A stretch of DNA of 64,000 nt from Pseudoscleropodium purum (GCA_963969395.1 OZ017802.1:20243410-20307409); one strand, 5' to 3'; positions 26,330 to 38,796 are shown, numbered from the stretch's first letter. Program-made: numbers and translations. Notes: generated from the sequence alone by a model not told the origin.

Positions 26330-26984
26330 ATCAGTGTCGTGTGACTTTGGTCGATGATAATTGTCACTCCCACGGCACGCACTACGAGGACCATTGGAGG
26401 CGTGTCCTGTACCGCAGTGTCCTGTACTACTGCACATAAGTTACTGTAGCTTGTTTCTGTTGGAGGAGTTCCTCGCATCTTTGATTCTTGTTTGTTTGTT
26501 TTTTGTTTACTTTTTTTCGATCGGTTTTTGGCTGCGTATAGTTGGCTGGGAGTCTGACTTTGTGCTCGATTGCCGTCGGTTGTGGCCACAGCACAGTAGT
26601 GAGGGAAAGGAGTGGAGCTGCGCTTTTCTTCGGTCAGTCCACTTGGGAGCATGATCTCGGGAAGATCGACGGAGGGCCCGCCCTGCGCAGACAGTTCATT
26701 GATGGCGGTGTTGTTCTACTGTAGTGGAGTTGCTTGGGGAGATTGAACTGCAGTTCAGTTAAGTTAACTGCAGTTAAATTAAGTTAACTGTAGTTCTGTA
26801 AGGGGACAGTTGCATTGTGGGTGGTGAGGATTGGAACAGTTTGTTTTGGGGAGGGTTTTCCTTACTTTTTTAAGAAAGTGCCAAGATGGGGATCACATAA
26901 GACTTGGTGGAGCGCTAGATTTCTTTTCTTTTTGGAAACCTGGAGTTTATTTCAAGAAGTAAACAACTCTACTTAACCCATAAA

Positions 26985-27405
26985 CAACGCCGCAGCCATT
27001 TTATGGTTAATAAATGATAGAGAATCTTGTTGTGTAGGACAGAAGTGTAACTATTCATCTTTGAAATTTTGGGTGAAAAGGGAAGATCTTCTATAATAGC
27101 TTGATTTCCAACAAGTGCTACTTTTTTTTTTTAATCCAAAAATGCACATGGCATCAAAACATGTGATTTTTACAGACACTTGACTGGTGTTCAAGGGTTA
27201 ACCCTTAAACGACAAGCTAGTCACCGTGGAAATCATTTGTTTTGGTATCGTATGAATTGTTGGCTTAAAAAATTGCAAAAGTACCCATTGGAAGTCAAAC
27301 TATTATAGATGATCTTTCCTTTTCACACAAAATTTCAAAGACGAATAGTTGCACTTTTGACCTACATGGAAAAAAATGTCCTCAACATTGATTATGGGTT
27401 TAAAC
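26985..27405. mobile_element. Foldback MITE, about 420 bp (left arm only)
   Basis: The left arm (about 26985-27145) contains GGACAGAAGTGTAACTATTC and a GAAAAGGGAAGATCTTCTAT stretch. The inverted right arm (about 27280-27400) contains the partner GACCTACATGG and TGCACTTTTGACC. The flanks CTTAACCCA and TTTAAACCCA resemble a duplicated target. The uninterrupted site is visible in the other arm of the large repeat near 45945-45955, which shows this is an insertion after the duplication. Confidence 0.7.
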
Positions 27406-30400
27406 CCATCCCACAAAGTGTGACAAGTAGAGTGCATTTACCTTAGAAAAACATAATCTTTAAAAAAATTTCACATGAAAAAAATTTAGAAACTTTGAAT
27501 TCATTTTTGCAATTAGATGCTCCCAATTAGCTTAGAAGGTGGGTATTGAAGAATATAGGATTAATGCAACACAAAATAGGAGGCTTTTTTAACATTTATC
27601 CTACAAAATACAAAATTCACCCTGCTTGTTACACTTCATGAGATAGTTTAGTATCTTGTGAAGTAAACCAAGAACAAAAAGCAAAAGCCAAAGGCAATGC
27701 CCTAGAGAAGGAATGAAGCACTAGATTTCTACATTCATCCATCTTTAGAATCAAATAACTCATTTCTACTTTGTTCATATATTTCACCATCCAAATTTGG
27801 CAAATCTACCTTTTGAATAGAAATAAAAAAATTTGGGCAAAAAATTCTATTTTTATTTGACAATCAACATAGATGTATTTTCATTTGGTACAATTTGGCC
27901 CCATGTTGCACAAAAAAAGGATAGTAAGAGTAGAACCACATTAGTACAAATGGCATTTGAGAATTTAGGAAGAGGATACAAAATAAGTGGTGGCTTGACT
28001 TGTTTGATTATGAAATGCTAGAGTTTGACCATATCGTCAAACATCAAATGTCTTTATCCTAGACATTTTAATTTTCCATTGAAAAGGAATAAAAAAATTT
28101 CATTTTTTTTTTCTTTGAAACATATGGACACTTTCTATTATTTGATAAGTGGAAAAAATAGACAAAACCAAAGGAACAAGTCCACAATGGGGAATTTTTG
28201 AGCTTTTCACAATCTAAAAAGCAAAACAACCCAAACAAAGGTTGAAACGCACTCATGAGTTAAAACCAACAAGTGAGTGTAGACCAACAAAGCCAAACAA
28301 CCAACCTAACCAAACAACCATCTATGCTTCCAACCAACTAATCCAAACACAAACAAGAGGCATGTAACTCAATGATCCTAGTCGTATCCATCATTTCTAG
28401 TTAAAAGTCTCCATTTTAGGGTGAGCCAACTTCTAGCTCATCATAAGATAAGATCTCTTGCCAAAGAAGTTTGATTGGAGTCAAATGTTGTCGAAATGCT
28501 AAAGGAAGGTGCCTTCTTTGTTTGGGTAAAGTTCACAAAGCTTTGTGTTTTTTCATTTTTTTTTCATTTTTCATAGATGAACTTCAATGTCATGTACATG
28601 CCTTACAAATTTCAAAATTTTTGTGAAGTTTTGAAGAAAAAACAAAAAAACTTCACATCAAATACAAAACAAGCTAAAAAAATCTAAAAATTTATCCATT
28701 AGTATATATTATGATGTAAAATATTATGCTCTAAATCAAATTTTCATGTTGTTTCATATTTAAAATTTTTATGGAACCTAATAATAGGTTTTTAATTCAA
28801 ATAAAATAAGCAATTTTAGGAGTTTTACAAAAGTTCAAATTAGAGTAGAAAGTAGACTTAATAAATTTTATTTAATTAATTATGTGCTTGAGGTCTTTAT
28901 ATTGAATCTACAATAAAATAACTTTTGCATGCTTTTTATTATATTGCAAACACAAGTAAGTATGACCAAGTTTTGCATTAAATTTTCCTTGTTGTTTTTT
29001 AAATAGATTTGTCTTCTAACAACAAACATTATTTTTGCTCATTTATCTTAATTTTGTATTTTACATCGTACGTAGGATAAGTCTAGGGAATATATTCTTT
29101 TACATATTTGACTTAATTATATTGGCCATGTGATAATTATCACCCATGCACAAACCTTTACTTCATTGGAATTTTTTTTCAAAATAGAACTTCTCGTAAT
29201 ACTACTTATTTTTGTTGCAAGACAAGTTTATTTGTTTGCAAAATAAGGAAATTGAGCAAACTATTTAGTCATCACTATGAATAGGTCTATAGGATTGTCA
29301 AATGCACCACTTAACTTGCAACGACTCTAACATCCATATTTTAGAAGATTGGAAAAAGATAGTATATAAGGCCAAATGAAAGTATATATATGAAAAGGTA
29401 TTATCCTAATACCTTTTCATTCATTCCAAGGACTTCTTGGATCTTTAAAAAGTAACCTTTCTTTATGACCTATTTGGTGAAATCCATGCAAATAATATAT
29501 TCATTCAAATATATAATAAAAATATAAAAGATATCCTCCAAAAATAATATTAAAGCATTAAGGATTAAATCACCCACCAAAAGGCCAAATAACTGAAATT
29601 AGGTGATTGCACAAAACACTTGTTGCTTTTATTGTGTTTAATTCATGATTTTTCTTTAGTATTATAAAAGTAGAAAAAAAATCAAAATAAAGACAATATA
29701 AAAACTTTTGGAGATTGTATCCTAGGAAGATAGAATATAGAAAAATTCTCTAAGTTAGAGAACTAAAAAAGTGCAAAATCTCATGAAAATAGGTACTTTG
29801 AAGTTTTATTTACTATGTAAATGACAAAAATTTAAAAAATACAAATTTTTCATTTGTATCCATTCTATGGAGATGGTCATTAATTGAAAGAATTACTAAA
29901 ATTACATTTAATATATTTCAAAATGTAAGTAGAAAGAAGCTCACTTTATAGACTTCCATACAATGTAGAATTTTTTTTACATTCCTTCAAACAAGAGTTT
30001 CTAGTCTACTACAAGACCATCACCTTTGATTATAGCTTAAAATTTTTTGGGGGAGCTAGAAGTATTACTAAAATCCTCCAAATTGGTAGCTGTGACAAAA
30101 AATTAAGGGCTACGTTTAGACAATAAATTTTTTTTTTATAGATAAAATTGTATCCAAAGTGCGTAATAGTCACAAGTATTTTATCTACAAATCTTAAGTC
30201 TTTTGAAAATAAAATGCAAGAATTATGGCCAAAAAACAAATCTATGTGTGTTTGAGAAAAAATAGGAAAATTTTTACTTGCAATTGTTTAACCCTAATTA
30301 AAATAGACCAACCCTTTTCCACTAGCTTCCTATTTTTGTATTTTTAAAAACTCATCCATATTTATTTGTTTTTTTATAGAATCATTGTATCGATGCCAAT

Positions 30401-30519
30401 AAAGGATTATATGCAATCTTTAAATAGTGAAAGACAACATGGATTGTTTATCAAATGTTTACATCTTCACTTTATGAAGTGATTTTGTAGTTTCAAGGCA
30501 GACCACTTCAAAAATTCTC

Positions 30520-30640
30520 ATAATTACAATATAACCCTTAAATGTCAAAGGGATGACCCTCGAATGCTATAGAAGATCTTTTCTTTCCAAAATAAATTTC
30601 AAAGATGAATAATTGCACTCCTTTCCTATACACTCAATTT
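30520..30640 (-). mobile_element. Single-arm remnant of the foldback MITE family
   Basis: TAGAAGATCTTTTCTTTCC followed by AAAGATGAATAATTGCACTC corresponds to the right arm of the 26985 element. The other arm is not visible. Confidence 0.45.
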
Positions 30641-31213
30641 AATTCTCTATCATCAATCAACCATAACACAATTCGCCTTAGCTTTCAAAGGTTTATTAAA
30701 AAAATTTAATTCCACTTGAATTTGATTTATGAAACAAGTGCACACCTCTCAAAAATATATGCCGGTCTTGAAGTTGGCCTTGATTGATATTCAAATTGGT
30801 AATGAAGGTGGAAATAGACAATCTACCTAAAGGAGCTGATCCATTTCCGATCAGTATCCCATTTTTATAGCATAAACTGCTGAATTGCATCCCATTTTCA
30901 TAGTATAGAATTTGCAATCACTTGTGCATAGGTGACAACTCACGTACAACATTGAATTTTCAATTAGTTGTGCGTAGGTGATAACTCATGTACAATAGGA
31001 GCCGTAGAAATGCTCGGGAGGTATACAATGAAACCATAAAATGATCACAATATGTACATTGAAAGCCACAATGATCACCTACATTGATTTTGTAACTTGT
31101 CTATGGTTGAAAATTGGTTTGCTTACTAATCAAAAATGGGACAAATATAGTCTTCATGAAATTTTTTTATGATAATGTTGTTTCTGAGCGAAATGCCACA
31201 AATAGGCTAAACT

Positions 31214-31857
31214 ACTTAAACCCTAAATGCCCAAGGCCTGTTTTGAGCCTCTAGAAATTTGCTCTAAATTGAACAAAAAGCCAACATTTTGATAAGTTGT
31301 ATCAATTTTTTTTGAATTGTAACTATACAAATTCAAACTAGACATGTTAGAGATTACATAGGAAAAAAAAACACAACAATAATACTTATAAGTTGAAAGA
31401 TTATAACGTTTGACCATGAGGGTGTTAAAACTATGAAAAATTTTCAATTCACTTTTCACAAGTCAAACCTAAAAAGTTGGTGACCAAAAAAATATAAGGT
31501 TTAAGGGTCTAACACGAATAACCCCAATCAATTTATGGCTTCTCAAAATCTACTCTACAATTTTTTTTTAAATGAGTTTTGAATGTGATTTTTTCTTCAA
31601 GTCCTATTGAGGCTCATTTTCAAGAGCTCTCAACACTATAGAAAGTCAAGATTGCAATGGGTAACCTTGCACAAAACCTTGAATAGAAAAATCACTATCA
31701 TTTATTTTCAAGAGCAGATTTTTTATGCTAAAACTAGACTTCAAGAAGAACTTTCTAAAAATACAAACTACTAAAAATAACAACTTGGTTAGGTTTTATT
31801 TAACTTCAAAGTTTTTCAAAAACCAGATTTTGCTGCCTCGGGCATTTAGGGGTTAAG
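31214..31857 (+). mobile_element. 650-bp MITE, copy 2 (full length)
   Basis: Left end CTTAAACCCTAAATGCCC; reverse complement of the right end CTTAACCCCTAAATGCCC. The body aligns along its whole length with 19790-20447. It has no counterpart in the right arm of the large inverted repeat, where DNA before CCTCATTAATGCCACCGG differs. Confidence 0.85.
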
Positions 31858-31904
31858 TGATCCGAAATGGGTAATCATCCTGATAATGATAGTCAAGTCT
31901 CTCC

Positions 31905-33037
31905 TCATTAATGCCACCGGTAGTCCCGGTAGTCTGCCACCAAAACTGGCTTTCTCGAAAGCTCGCCCGCCTCTCTCGCCTGCCTTGCAATGGCGCCGCC
32001 CGTGCGAGCTCTTGTAGCGCTTGCGGACGCTTCAGTTCAAGTTTTCCGCGCTTTCATATTCTTCTTTCCTTTCTTGCTGAAACTTTCCAATTTCTGTTGA
32101 TTCTGATGCCACCGAGTTCCCACGCGCGCCTCCTTGAAGCTCTGTTTTAATTTGCATGAACCGCTACACATTGCTTGGATGTGGAGTACACAAGCTTGAT
32201 TCGTATGAATTCATTCTGTTCCTTCTGCTACAAACCTAGAGTACAGGGAATGGAGCTTCGGGGATGGAGTTGACGGAAGCGGAGACAGCTTGGTATGTTG
32301 CAATTATCTTCTCTTAATTGACTACAAGGGACTTCAATTGGTTGGTTTGATGTCTGGCTTGCTCATCTTGTTATCTTGGAAAAATGCTTACGGTCAGAAA
32401 ACTTGTAGAGAACATCTAGATTTCTCTTTGATAAAACCCATGGTGCATGTTTGGTGGTGTAACTACCAGACTAGATACTGTCTCTGTTATGTAAAAGTAG
32501 AAAATAAGCATATCCTGGTAGCTTGAATTGTTTGATATTCCCGAGGCATAACAACTTCCATCGCTTGATATTCCCGAGGCATGACAACTTCCGTCGCTTG
32601 ATATTCCCGAGGAATGTCACCTTGTACACATATTACCATATATTCCTTGGCAATAACAATTGACTCTCTTTCTATTACCCCAACATGTAATGCACTTTCG
32701 GTTGTTGGTGATTGTCGTTGTCAGAGTTCAGAATTGGGGACTTCTATTGCAGCGGGGTTTGGGTGTAGTCGGCCATGGCCCTCCACTAGATTGTTGTATT
32801 TTAGGTTTGGACAGAAGTCACAGAACAGAAGTAAGGCTTTCGAGTTCTCCATTTTGGTGGTTGCCTGTTATATACGCGCTTTCATTCAATTGACATTTTT
32901 CCTTTGTCCATGGTTGAAAGTATTGGTTCTGCAAAGACTGATTTATCTCTTGTCTCCCTAATATTTGATTTCACATTTGGCTGCATGGACAGAAGGCCTA
33001 CACACGAAGAATCACTTGCTGGATCCTCGCCTTAGCA
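31905..33037 (+). other. Promoter and spliced leader of the left F-box copy (duplicate of 40177-41315)
   Basis: Near-identical to the leader of the intact F-box gene on the other arm. It contains a likely exon ending GGAGACAGCTTG before GTATGT near 32293 and an acceptor close to the F-box start codon. Between 32532 and 32617 a 33-bp unit beginning TTGATATTCCCGAGGC occurs nearly three times; the other arm has two. Confidence 0.6.
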
Positions 33038-33632
33038 ATGGAGTTCACAAAGAAGGAAGCCTCCACATCTGCCAAACTTCGCAAACGAAAGAGGGCCAAA
33101 GTTCGTAAGAACCGTCGTTTGTTGGAGAAAAGATCTCGACAGCTTATGGATCAAAGTGTGCTTCCTAAGCATGGCATTCAAGAGCGAATTAGCCACCGTC
33201 GGCATTGACGATTACGTGACTGGAGTTGCACATGTGTGTGCCGGTGCTCCGTTGTGCCCTTCTGTATGGAGCTTGTTGCCAGAGGAGCTCTTGCAAAGCG
33301 TTTTTGCTCGCCTTCCATTGCCTGATATCATTCGCCTTCGGGTTCTTTCGAAGACGTGGGACAGGTATGTGACAGGAGTGACTGCTGGATTCACCAAGCT
33401 ATGTGCAGAACGAAATCCCAACCTGTTTGCTCTGATAAATGAAGGGAGCAAAGATGGCAGTGATAATATGCCCGAAAATGGGCCTATGGTTATAAAGCTA
33501 TACGATAGCAAGGAAAGAAGATGGCACGAGTTTGTCCATAAAACTTATGACACAATGTTTGCTGGCAATGGAGGGTTACTGTGCGTTGTTTCCATCGCCC
33601 GAGACAAGGAGATGGAAATAGTAGTGTTCAAT
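33038..33632 (+). pseudogene. F-box gene, left copy: frameshifted and truncated
   Basis: Begins MEFTKKEAST, like the intact copy at 38797-40176. Eight bases are missing at about 33170-33180: GGCATTCAAG here, against GACATTGACACGTTCAAG in the intact gene. This shifts the frame after residue ~45 and leads to an early stop. Downstream the F-box frame is still open (VWSLLPEELLQSVFARLPLP, DIIRLRVLSKTWDRYVTG, PNLFALINEG), so decay is recent. Homology ends abruptly at 33632 (EMEIVVFN), about halfway through the protein, and unrelated sequence supplies a stop at 33695. An internal start at 33156 could make a ~180-residue F-box protein without the basic N-terminus, but I consider that unlikely. Confidence 0.82.
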
Positions 33633-34296
33633 GTTGATGTTCTTTTGTCTCTTGATCTTCTTTCGTGGTTGGTAGATATGCAGATACTCCATTGAGTCCT
33701 GCGAAGTTGCCGTCGAGATCTTGGCGACGGTTCTACCAAAATTTCCTCCGTTGATGTTGGTAGACCACTATCGACATCAACCGCCATTATTTGTGCAATA
33801 AACCCAGCATTGTAATTGCGGGAGCCGGGTTCCGGTGAGTCTGGATTCGGAAGAGCTAGTGGTTGGAGGAGGGAAAATGGTTTTGTCTTGGAAAGGGAAA
33901 TTCTGTTGAGCTTCATCCCAAGAACGCGCTTGTTCTTTTGAGTCCCTTCTTTGTTATGAATCTGAACTAATCACGGCCTCAGAAGATGACTGTGGTGCTT
34001 GTGGACCGAGAAACTTTGTCCATGTCTGGCGTGGAATGAGCGGAAGAATCAACCCTCCTGTTTTAAACCATCATTCACAAGAGCAGCATTTGTCATCATG
34101 CATTCATGAGACCTAAAAAGTTAAATAATTGAATTACTTTTATAAAAAAAATGAGCATATTTCTGTATTCTATTTTATCATCAAATGAGGGCAAATTATT
34201 AACCATAGCATCGACCATACAAACAGTGGGAATTGAAAAAAGGGAAGTGGCTAGCCGAACTGCGAATTTTTTGAGTCCCTCTTTGAAAATAGCTTC
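33633..34296. other. Spacer between left arm and membrane-protein relic
   Basis: Unique sequence. An open frame of 123 codons on the minus strand (33545-33916, with SLLQPLALPNPDSPEPGSRN) crosses the arm boundary and matches nothing I recognise. Its position across a rearrangement junction argues against a real gene. A poly-A run near 34142 and short AT-rich DNA follow. Confidence 0.4.
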
Positions 34297-35499
34297 TCAG
34301 GCCTTGGAGAGTCGCATCAACTGCTCCAGAAGTGCGTACCATTCGTCAACCAGCTGAAAGACAAAGCTGATGACCAGCAACGCAAGCATAAAAATCCCCA
34401 CTCCGTAATTCGAATCTGTGGGATGCCATTTCACAAGCAAAGCTATGCCAATTGCAAATGTGCGTGCCCATTTTCTTAGAGCACGGATATCGTCTCCACC
34501 ACTTGCACCCCTCTTCTAAACGGCTTGACTGACACAAGATACCCAAACTGAAACAACTGACATTCCCAGAGCTACACCTACTTTGCTCCATGACTGGTCG
34601 GACTCCGGGTACGATCCGAACATCAAACCCAGAGCAATTCTCCTAGAAAGGTCCACAAGATTGTAAGCTGCCTGAGCATCGTCGAAAATCCGACGGGAGT
34701 CAGAACCTCCACAATATCTTTCAACTCGTCATCAGAGTCCACATTATCCATCGTGCTACCAGCTCTCTTGATGCTGTGCTTTAAATAGACTTTCCACTTT
34801 TTTATGTACAAGGATTGATGGAGGACCTTTGTGATCCTCGAAAATTAAGCCATACTGAGGCAGAAATGTAGGTGCAAGACGAGAATTCTTGACCCATTTT
34901 CCTGGGTAGCCTGTACCAGCGACGAGGTTGAGAAGTCCGTGAGGACTCTGAGGCTGAATGTAGCCGAATTCGTTGTATTGGACCAATGCTCCCAAGAAAA
35001 CGCCATAAGTGAGAAAAATAAAAATATATACGAGACAGGCTACCGGAACTTCGAGAAGGAAACTTCCTACCATTATGCCAACATGTGCGCCACCTCTGAT
35101 GATAAAGCCAGATGCTTGGCACACTCCTGGAATGGCAAGGATCAAGAAATAGAGCTCGAATCTGGGGAGGATGGTGAGGGCTCCTCGAATTGGCGCCCTC
35201 GTTCGCTAACGGAGGAAGAGTACCAGCATGATGTGCAACAGGATCAAGCTTCGTCCTACAACCAATCCAAAACATATTTCTCTGAAAATCTTGCCACTTG
35301 GAAACACAGGAAACAGTGAGTAGCAATTTCTGGATTGAAAGACTGGACGAATAATAACCCAAGGTGATGACGTTCAGAGTAACTCTATCATGCGCATCTA
35401 CAGATTCAAGTGACTGAATCTGTCCCTTTGCTTTTGTTACTATTCAGCACACTCTTCAGAGTTAATCCTTGTTCAGAGATGTGACGCTGCAAAAGGTAA

Positions 35500-35682
35500 T
35501 CAAACCAAACATTGGATCAAAAAACCCACAAGATGTATTGGAGACCTTTTCTGAGAGACCTGTGAGAAGAACAGAGAGGATGCTATTAGACAGTGACCAA
35601 TGCAAGTGAGTTCTAAGGTTTTTACCTGAAAACAAAGCTCATAATCACCGGATGGTCCATCCAAGATAGTGTTGTCTTCCAA
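35500..35682 (-). pseudogene. Possible ectodomain exon of the membrane-protein relic
   Basis: EDNTILDGPSGDYELCFQ is followed by a good donor (CAG-GTAAAA) on the minus strand. GPSGDYELCFQV resembles beta-sandwich ectodomain repeats. It lies between other blocks of the relic but out of the expected order, which would fit a scrambled locus. Confidence 0.3.
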
Positions 35683-36960
35683 TTAACGACCTCTGTGACG
35701 AAGAGAATCAATTGTATAATCTACAGCAAGTAATCTTCGACATGTTTTTATCACATCTTGAAAGATATGCTGATTCGAATTAAGGTTTCATAACATGAAC
35801 AATTATGGTTTGTTAGTTATTATTATTCATTATTCCCAGGCACAACTTTATTATTGTAAAGTTGTGTTTAGTTGTACTAAACTAATATATTAGTATGTTT
35901 TGTTGTACTAAACTAGTTCATTAGAATGTTTTTTTACGAAGCTAATAAATGATTATGTTTAGTTGCATTTTATTCGAATTACTTTAACCTTTGCGTTATA
36001 TATTGGAAGGATTTTAAGCTAGTTATTACTAACTGATTGTCGATTGCTGATAATTGCTTGTTCATTGTTATCACTTTACTAGATGCTGGATTATTTTTAT
36101 ATATTTTGAAATTGTCGAGCTCTTGGCTCAGATGTTTGGGCTTATATTTACATTGTTGATACCATCAATTTATTAATTTTTGAGTGTTCTGCTGTTTATA
36201 CCACTTCAAATAAATGCTAAATTCTTGATCCTGCAATTCTCGTACACCTCTCAATCCAGAGGTTTCAGAATTATTAGTAATCAAATTCTTCTAACACTGA
36301 AGAAGACCTAATAGAACGCTCCGGCGAAAATTCTATTAATTGTTGTGTCTGCGGAGTTCTATCAAATCGCGGCACTCAATATTTCAATAGTTTGGGTCGC
36401 AACACTCTTCTTTGGTGGAATTGGAGCTGGCGCTTCTGGTGCTGTTTCGGCTTCTTCCTGATCGATATTTTCATTTTCGAAAGGCGCGTCAGAGTTATCA
36501 TAAGTGATACCGCCAAAAACACCAACACCCACAAGTAAAACAATCTCAATGACCTTTTAAATCTATAAATATCAAACGGGTCGGAATAACCAAAGGATCT
36601 GATTAGAACTTTCTTCTTTCTGTATCATCATCTGTATCTTCTAAATCCACATCCTCTGGATTCGAGGCCAGCCAGTTTTTCTTTTTTGTCATCTCCTGAA
36701 TCAAAGGTTGGCTTTCCCGGCTTGCCCATCCTTGTAAAGAATCCGACTATAGATTCAGGGAAATTAAAACAACGATTGAAAAAGGCCTTCACATAATAAT
36801 AAAAAAAGCATTCACCAGAGAAGCACTGCGAAAGAATTCGAAAGGATTGAAATAATCCGCCACCAAAAAAGATGAAATTGCCGCCCTGGTTCCTAACAGA
36901 ATCTACAGCAAGTAATCTTCGACATGCTCTAGTTTATCACATCTTGAACTATTGCTGACG
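35683..36960 (-). other. Spacer with weak coding relics
   Basis: On the minus strand about 36550-36361 reads VIEIVLLVGVGVFGGITYD, then an acidic/proline stretch (EEAETAPEAPAPIPPKK) and a stop, like a membrane helix plus tail. About 36900-36730 reads GNFIFFGGGLFQSF and GFFTRMGKPGKP. I cannot link these securely to the relic above. 35740-36300 shows only AT-rich DNA. Confidence 0.35.
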
Positions 36961-38386
36961 CATTAGTAAAGTCACTGCTGCCGGTTTCAATCACGCCCTT
37001 CTCTTGCCAAGGAGAACTGACTTGAGGTATCCACTATCGAAGGCCATTTGCCACCTCTCGGTATCCAACTGGCAGGGTCACTGCCAGCCAACCCAACAGA
37101 GAAAGAACTTGGAGATGATCAGATGACATACCAATCCCTGCAAATGGACAAGAAAAAACGAAGAACATTAGGAGATTCACATGCCGCAGGCACAAGCACA
37201 ACCCGGGACTAGTACTTTATAGTTACGTGATCCTACCGATCACAGTAGACAATGTCTACCACTTTCCAAAAGCTCAAATATTGAAGCAGAAAACCTCCGA
37301 GCACGTGCCGCCTAATACCAGTAAAGTTAAGAGGTTATGAAGACCAGCAGATTTCGAAATGGATTGCCAATTTTTCGTTCTAAGAGAGCACCTGCGGCTA
37401 CGAGAGTTGCAGTTGAGACTGAGAGAGCCCCGGATACCAAGGCTGTTGATACTAAGCCCACCGTAATCAAGGAATAAATTACTTCAGAGACCCAAGGTGT
37501 TACATCTGCATGCCAATCAGACAAGTTTCAAAAACTAAGAATTATCCATCTCCCGAACAAGTATCGGCAAGTCTGTTGTCATATCCAAGAAACGAGAATA
37601 AAAGAAAAGAGGAACGTACAATGTCGTACTTGTGTGCTGGATGAAGCCAAGACATAATTTCCAGCAACGTCCAAAAAGCGGTTTTCAGGCACAGCTACCA
37701 CCACAAGCTTGTTCTCCATCGCCTTCGCTTACAAAGTACACGCGGAAACATCAATTTCCATCAATCTGGGAAAATAGAAAAGTGAGTCTTAATTAGTTCA
37801 CGGAACTGTTTACCCACAAACAACCTTCTACCAATAGTTGGGTAGTAAACTTAAGGTGCACAGATGCTGCAAAGTGAACGATCAATCCTTCTCCAATCAC
37901 TGTGAAAGCAAGTTCTGGAACGCTAGAGTATGTTAGTGTGCCAAAGGGGAAGAAGAACCTCATGCTGTATGGAGATGTGCCTGGGCAGACGGTTATCATT
38001 GGGAGTAAGGATTTGAAAGGCAGCGGTGTGACCACTTTCTTTTACATGAGCTACTTTCGGTAATTCAATGTCACTTGAATTGAATCCTGGGCGTCTGTGA
38101 ATTTGTCCTGAGATGTAGAAATTGAGTAGATCACTTCAAATTCGGACGAATTTATCCTCTTTCGAATTTGAGCTTATGCAGATCAGGGTTGGCACAAACT
38201 AGAATATTTAATGAGATATAAGCTTAATTTTGTAAAAATTTCATTTAGGGTACTTGACGTCAGATTTCCTATCACGACTGGCACATCCGGGTTGGGCTTC
38301 GACATTTTGTTAATAGGCCGGGGAAGAGGCTCATAAGACTTGCAGATGCAGTAGTCGGAGACTGCTACTGAGATTTGTCATTAATA

Positions 38387-38533
38387 ATGTCGAAGTCAAG
38401 AACGCGAGGTAAGTTTTTGGATCCGTGTCTTGCTTTTGCAGCGGTGGTCGCCTCTGGATTCATCAAGAAAGGCATGACGATTCGAAACGCAGCAGGTGGA
38501 AGAGGACCAAGCTGTGGCTTTGAGAGCTGGTGA
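38387..38533 (+). CDS. Possible small protein, 48 residues
   Basis: A short frame opens with ATG at 38387 (MSKSRTRGKF), continues with LDPCLAFAAVVASGFIKKGM and TIRNAAGGRG, and stops at TGA 38531-38533. It looks protein-like: a basic start, one hydrophobic helix and a Gly-rich tail. A good donor (G-GTGAGT) overlaps the stop codon, so this may be the first exon of a longer gene interrupted by the rearranged F-box segment that follows. It is head-to-head with the membrane-protein relic. I do not recognise the family. Confidence 0.3.
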   Translation: MSKSRTRGKFLDPCLAFAAVVASGFIKKGMTIRNAAGGRGPSCGFESW

Positions 38534-38796
38534 GTACCAGCAAGCTTTCTTGATGGTAAATCTTGAAGGCTATCAGGTACTACTCAACTCATGCCAACAT
38601 TGAAATTTTGCAAAAAAAAGTACATTCCACCCATCTTTTTGTTAAAAAGAACCAAGAGCACTCATTGGTGGTCAAACTATTGTGCAAGTCCCTTCCCTTT
38701 TCACACATCTATTCATCTGTCTAATATCGAAGGGTACTCAGTCATCCATTGGACTAGCTTTCAAGGACCGCACCATCTATCAAGGCTTAACAACCG
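38534..38796. other. Short gap with a MITE-arm remnant
   Basis: 38610-38760 weakly resembles the right arm of the foldback MITE family (GTCAAACTATTGTGCAAG, CCCTTTTCACACA, TATTCATCTG). No gene seen. Confidence 0.35.

Larger units (their letters stand above)
26330..33632 (+). repeat. Left arm of a very large inverted repeat
   Basis: This arm is matched in reverse complement by 39571-46250, in consistent order throughout. Paired landmarks are: the CCACGGCACGCACTACGAGG region at 26370 with 46190-46215; 27400-27905 with 45510-45975; 28770-28850 with 45060-45140; 30000-30360 with 42790-43160; 30395-30520 with 42380-42540; 31905-33632 with 39571-41315. Matching is closest in the F-box portion and looser in AT-rich DNA. 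Indels explain the length difference, including two MITEs present only in this arm. The inner boundary is sharp: similarity stops after GTAGTGTTCAAT at 33632. Confidence 0.85.
34297..38035 (-). pseudogene. Decayed large multi-pass membrane protein gene
   Basis: Scattered coding blocks on the minus strand read in the expected order. They are: 38035-37793 (GTSPYSMRFFFPFGTLTYSS, ELAFTVIGEGLIVHF); about 37720-37620 (VPENRFLDVAGNYVLASSS); 37524-37327 (CDVTPW-like start reading ADVTPWVSEVIYSLITVGLV, then a hydrophobic helix); about 37145-36960 (HLQVLSLLGWLAVTLPVGYR, with a stop after ANGLR); and 35250-34297. The last block contains LPRFELYFLILAIPGVCQAS, VACLVYIFIFLTYGVFLGAL, YGLIFEDHKGPPSILVHKK, LVDLSRRIALGLMFGSYPES, VGIFMLALLVISFVFQLVDE and ends MRLSKA. 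Breaks include an in-frame TAG before RTRAPIRG (about 35205), a frameshift near 34760 and a stop after VSCVSQAV. I believe it belongs to a family of non-seed-plant proteins with a large ectodomain and a C-terminal membrane region, from memory only. Its function is unknown. Confidence 0.6.

Noticed and set aside
31905..32150. GC-rich open frame at the outer end of the F-box leader
   Set aside because: Present in both arms but on the leader/promoter side with no downstream splice that keeps it in frame with the F-box protein.
33545..33916. Minus-strand open frame of 123 codons at the spacer edge
   Set aside because: It crosses the inner boundary of the inverted repeat and is antisense to the F-box relic; no known domain.
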